A stretch of DNA of 64,000 bases. Origin: Crossiella sp. CA-258035. GTDB taxonomy: Bacteria; Actinomycetota; Actinomycetes; Mycobacteriales; Pseudonocardiaceae. Positions 26,432-64,000 of this stretch are shown here, in pieces. The notes below the pieces were generated by a model that worked only from the letters and a program-made list of their open reading frames with translations, did no database searches and was not told the origin of the DNA. The position numbers and the translations under genes are program-made. How positions within the stretch are numbered: position 1 is the first letter of the stretch; each line of letters begins with the position of its first letter. Where the stretch lies: assembly GCF_030064675.1 (NCBI RefSeq), contig NZ_CP116413.1, forward strand, positions 5,798,001 to 5,862,000. Direction: 5' to 3'.

Positions 26432-27486
26432 GCTACCGGTACCACGTCTCCAAGCCGGTCCTGTCCGGGCGCGAGCTGGAGTACGTCACGGACGGGATCC
26501 AGCGAGGGTGGATCTCCTCGCTGGGGCCGCACGTGCGCCAGTTCGAGGAAGCTTTCGCCAGCTACAACCAGATGTCCAGCGCGGTGGCCTGCTCCTCCGG
26601 CACGGCCGCGCTGACGCTGGCGCTGCGCGCACTGGGGGTCGGCCCAGGCGATGAGGTGATCGTGCCCGAGTTCACCATGATCGCCTCCGCCTGGGCCGTC
26701 ACCTACACCGGAGCCACCCCGGTGTTCGTCGACTGCGCGGACGACCTGAACATCGACGTCACCAAGATCGAAGAGAAGATCACCCCGCGCACCAAGGCGA
26801 TCATGCCGGTGCACATCTACGGCCGCCGCTGCGACATGGACCCGATCATGGAGCTGGCGCACGAGTACAACCTCCGCGTGGTCGAGGACTCCGCGGAGTC
26901 CCACGGCGTCCGCCCGGTCGCCCACATCGCGGCGTTCTCCCTGTACGCCAACAAAATCATCACCAGCGGCGAGGGCGGCATCTGCGTCACCAACGACCCG
27001 GTGCTGGACGCCCAGATGCGCCACCTGCGCGGCATGGCCTTCAGCCCCGACCACTCGTTCCTGCACCGCAAGCTGGGCTACAACTTCCGGATGACCGACA
27101 TGCAGGCCGCGGTCGCCCTGGCCCAGACCGAGCAGCTGGACACCTTCCTGGCCGCCCGCAAGGAGATCGCGGCCCGCTACGACGAGGGCCTGGCCGGCAT
27201 CGAGGGCATCACGGTCATGCCGCCCCGCGATGTGCTGTGGATGTACGACGTGCTGGCCGAGGACCGCGAACCGCTGCGCGCGCACCTGGCCGCGGAGGGC
27301 ATTGAGACCAGGCGGTTCTTCAAGCCGATGAGCCAGCAGCCGCAGTACTTCGACCCGGAGTGGCCGAAGCTGAACGCGGCGAAGTACGCGGCTTCCGGGT
27401 TCTACCTGCCGACGTACGTGGGGCTGACGGCGGAGGACCAGGAGTACATCGTGGGCAAGGTGCGGGAGTTCTACCAGCAGCGCTGA
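26428..27486 (+). CDS. nysDII: PLP-dependent sugar aminotransferase, probable GDP-3-keto-6-deoxymannose 3-aminotransferase (NysDII/AmphDII family)
   Basis: A 352-aa DegT/DnrJ/EryC1/StrS-fold enzyme. Visible motifs: SSGTAALTLAL (residues about 56-66), VHIYGRRCDMDPI (128-140), EDSAESHG (153-160), and the PLP Lys176 in YANKIITSGEGG. The closest family I recognise is perosamine synthase together with the polyene 3-aminotransferases. Its place directly after a mycosaminyltransferase, with an ATGA overlap, argues for the mycosamine amination step: it would convert GDP-3-keto-6-deoxymannose to GDP-mycosamine using an amino donor such as glutamate. A 4-aminotransferase (perosamine) cannot be excluded from sequence alone. 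The GDP-mannose 4,6-dehydratase that should supply the pathway is not in this window. Confidence 0.87.
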   Translation: MSYRYHVSKPVLSGRELEYVTDGIQRGWISSLGPHVRQFEEAFASYNQMSSAVACSSGTAALTLALRALGVGPGDEVIVPEFTMIASAWAVTYTGATPVFVDCADDLNIDVTKIEEKITPRTKAIMPVHIYGRRCDMDPIMELAHEYNLRVVEDSAESHGVRPVAHIAAFSLYANKIITSGEGGICVTNDPVLDAQMRHLRGMAFSPDHSFLHRKLGYNFRMTDMQAAVALAQTEQLDTFLAARKEIAARYDEGLAGIEGITVMPPRDVLWMYDVLAEDREPLRAHLAAEGIETRRFFKPMSQQPQYFDPEWPKLNAAKYAASGFYLPTYVGLTAEDQEYIVGKVREFYQQR

Positions 27487-27500
27487 AGCGAGCACACCAG

Positions 27501-27531
27501 GAACCCGGGCGGGACTTGACCGCCCGGGTTC
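27501..27531. terminator. Bidirectional hairpin terminator between convergent genes
   Basis: A perfect 12-bp stem (GAACCCGGGCGG / CCGCCCGGGTTC) with a 7-nt loop GACTTGA, starting 15 bp after the aminotransferase stop and ending 21 bp before the stop of the convergent minus-strand gene. There is no T-tract, as is common for actinomycete hairpin terminators. It could stop transcription from both sides. Confidence 0.85.
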
Positions 27532-27552
27532 TCCATGTGCTGTTGGGCCGAC

Positions 27553-28329
27553 CTACTCTTTCCACGCGAACGGGCTATACGGTGGGGCCGCGCAGAAGAT
27601 GAGGTGGTCGCTCAGCCACTCCAACACGTCCACCGGGATACTGGCTGGCTCCGCGAGGAGCGCGGCTGCCAACTCGTCGATCGGCGGCGCCTGAGGTGGC
27701 ATTTCGGCAAGCGCCACCGCGCCACGGCCAGGATCGCGCCACGCCGGGTGATCTGGATCCGCCAGCAGAATCCCGATGCGCTCAACGATCACCGACCAAC
27801 CGGGCATCCCTTTGTGGTCTCGACCGGATGCGACTGCCCTGTTCACCAGGTAGGCACGGAGCGGCTCATCAACACAGGTGTGTCTGACAAGACCCATCAA
27901 GGCGTTCGTCCTGCTCTTCACATGCTTCCGGTATTCCCCGAGGAAGCCACGCCCAAGATCGCCGAGAGTCCTGCCTCCAGTGCCGGCCCAGGGTCGTGCG
28001 CGATCCAGCAGATGCTGCTCGAAATCGAGCAGACCATAGCTCAGGTCGCTCGCGGTCAACGCCTTGACCGCCTCGACATGGAGTGCCGTGGACTCCGCGA
28101 ACATCGCCGCGTCGCTCGGCCCTCTTTTGCCCGCGTGCATGTTTTCGACAGGACTGTTCCGCCAGACCTCGATAACCAGACCGACCGCCATGGCGTTCAC
28201 GGTGGCCTCATCACCATTGATGCCGACCTCTGCACAGCGTTGGGCGTGGTGCTCCTCCAAGACAGCGAGCAGTTCACAGTTGCGCGGGTCCCCATCACAT
28301 ACAGCGTCGGCGATCTTTGCTCGTGGCAC
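27553..28329 (-). CDS. Hypothetical protein, 258 aa, lower-GC gene inside the cluster
   Basis: I do not recognise this protein. The GTG start at 28329 is chosen because GGGGGAG stands five bases before it; an upstream in-frame TTG at 28353 is less likely. The protein appears soluble and mostly helical, with no signal peptide, membrane segment or known catalytic motif that I can see. It has a few Cys residues, an Arg/Lys-rich middle (EYRKHVKSR) and an aromatic C-terminal end (PPYSPFAWKE). GC content is visibly lower than in the PKS genes (about 60% in lines counted by eye), and codon choice is less biased. It follows the NysJ-like PKS after 267 bp and carries its own promoter-proximal palindrome, so it is probably an independent unit. 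It has no evident role in polyketide assembly and may be an insertion. Confidence 0.7.
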   Translation of the reverse strand: MPRAKIADAVCDGDPRNCELLAVLEEHHAQRCAEVGINGDEATVNAMAVGLVIEVWRNSPVENMHAGKRGPSDAAMFAESTALHVEAVKALTASDLSYGLLDFEQHLLDRARPWAGTGGRTLGDLGRGFLGEYRKHVKSRTNALMGLVRHTCVDEPLRAYLVNRAVASGRDHKGMPGWSVIVERIGILLADPDHPAWRDPGRGAVALAEMPPQAPPIDELAAALLAEPASIPVDVLEWLSDHLIFCAAPPYSPFAWKE

Positions 28330-28345
28330 GACTACTCCCCCTTCA

Positions 28346-28362
28346 CTAGGCAACCTGCCTAG
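28346..28362. promoter_or_regulatory. Palindrome upstream of the hypothetical gene, possible operator
   Basis: CTAGGCA-ACC-TGCCTAG is a perfect 7-bp inverted repeat with a 3-bp centre, placed 17-33 bp before the GTG at 28329 and just outside its ribosome site. The position suits a repressor site. Upstream on the same strand, TAGGGT near 28412-28417 could be a -10 element, but no convincing -35 was seen. Confidence 0.45.
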
Positions 28363-28596
28363 GCATCACCGCAGCAGTCAGCCCTCCCCTTACGTTCGTG
28401 TCACCCTAGTGTGGCGTCACCGAGGTACTTCCCAGCATCGCCAACACAGGTGAAACCGGCCGCCGCCAGGCAGCCTCTTGGCGCCGCACACGTTTGACCC
28501 AGGCGAACTCAGACCGCATCCCAGCAAGCAGCGCAAGGGCGGTTGATCGCTAGGATGCGGTCCAAGTTCGGAAGGCCAGCGGAGATGAGACCAGCT
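28363..28596. other. Intergenic region between the hypothetical gene and the NysJ-like PKS
   Basis: About 230 bp without a credible gene. Apart from the stem-loop at 28512-28562 and a possible promoter for the minus-strand hypothetical gene, nothing further is seen. GC is lower than in the adjacent PKS. Confidence 0.6.
28512..28562. terminator. Possible long-loop hairpin downstream of the NysJ-like PKS
   Basis: Perfect 10-bp inverted repeat GACCGCATCC / GGATGCGGTC with a 31-nt loop, 35 bp past the PKS stop codon. The loop is long for an intrinsic terminator, so this could also be a protein-binding repeat or chance. Confidence 0.35.

Positions 28597-64000
<35,404 letters not shown>

Noticed and set aside
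26317-27495. Minus-strand frame opposite the aminotransferase
   Set aside because: Shadow of the plus-strand gene, which has the PLP Lys and the family motifs.

Overview
The window is very GC-rich actinomycete DNA and is almost entirely one modular type I polyketide synthase (PKS) locus. It holds five giant PKS genes, all on the minus strand (two run off the window edges), a small plus-strand sugar operon and one small unrelated-looking gene. The glycosyltransferase and the PLP aminotransferase resemble the mycosamine pair of polyene macrolide clusters (NysDI/AmphDI and NysDII/AmphDII families). The late PKS modules reproduce the order typical of polyenes: a DH-KR module, a hydroxyl module, a methylmalonyl module, a hydroxyl module, then a module with a dead ketoreductase. 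I therefore read this as a mycosaminyl polyene-type macrolide cluster. A Pseudonocardiales-like host is possible, but the genus cannot be fixed from the sequence.

Layout, right to left in the direction of PKS transcription: 64000-43629 is a NysI-like PKS, truncated at its 5' end, with modules named A-E here. 43632-28597 is a NysJ-like PKS with modules F-H. 28329-27553 is an unrecognised 258-aa gene of lower GC. 25031-27486, on the plus strand, is the glycosyltransferase-aminotransferase operon, ending at a strong hairpin. 24899-25030 is a divergent promoter region with two sequences resembling PAS-LuxR (PimM-type) operators. 24898-18929 is the first PKS (loading domains plus module 1), 18932-7248 carries modules 2-3, and 7251 to beyond position 1 carries module 4 and the start of module 5.

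The five PKS proteins appear to act as: PKS-1 (starter, module 1), PKS-2 (2, 3), PKS-3 (4, 5...), proteins outside the window for the polyene segment, then the NysI-like (A-E) and NysJ-like (F-H) proteins, and a terminal module with thioesterase that is not in the window. Modules 1-4 predict a methyl-branched, partly reduced head. Modules A-H predict an alkene, a hydroxyl (likely mycosamine site), a hydroxyl with a methyl (usually oxidised to carboxyl in polyenes), a hydroxyl, a ketone (hemiketal carbon), then hydroxyls. No P450, thioesterase, GDP-mannose dehydratase, transporter or regulator gene lies in the window.

The most unusual features are: a starter module ordered ACP-KS-AT-AT-KR-ACP, in which the first AT carries the Arg-to-Trp change seen in loading ATs; two in-frame minisatellite linkers (13 x 33 nt and 9 x 36 nt) between KS and AT in neighbouring modules; and a 13-bp palindrome, GTCCACWGTGGAC, present exactly ten times across the PKS genes.
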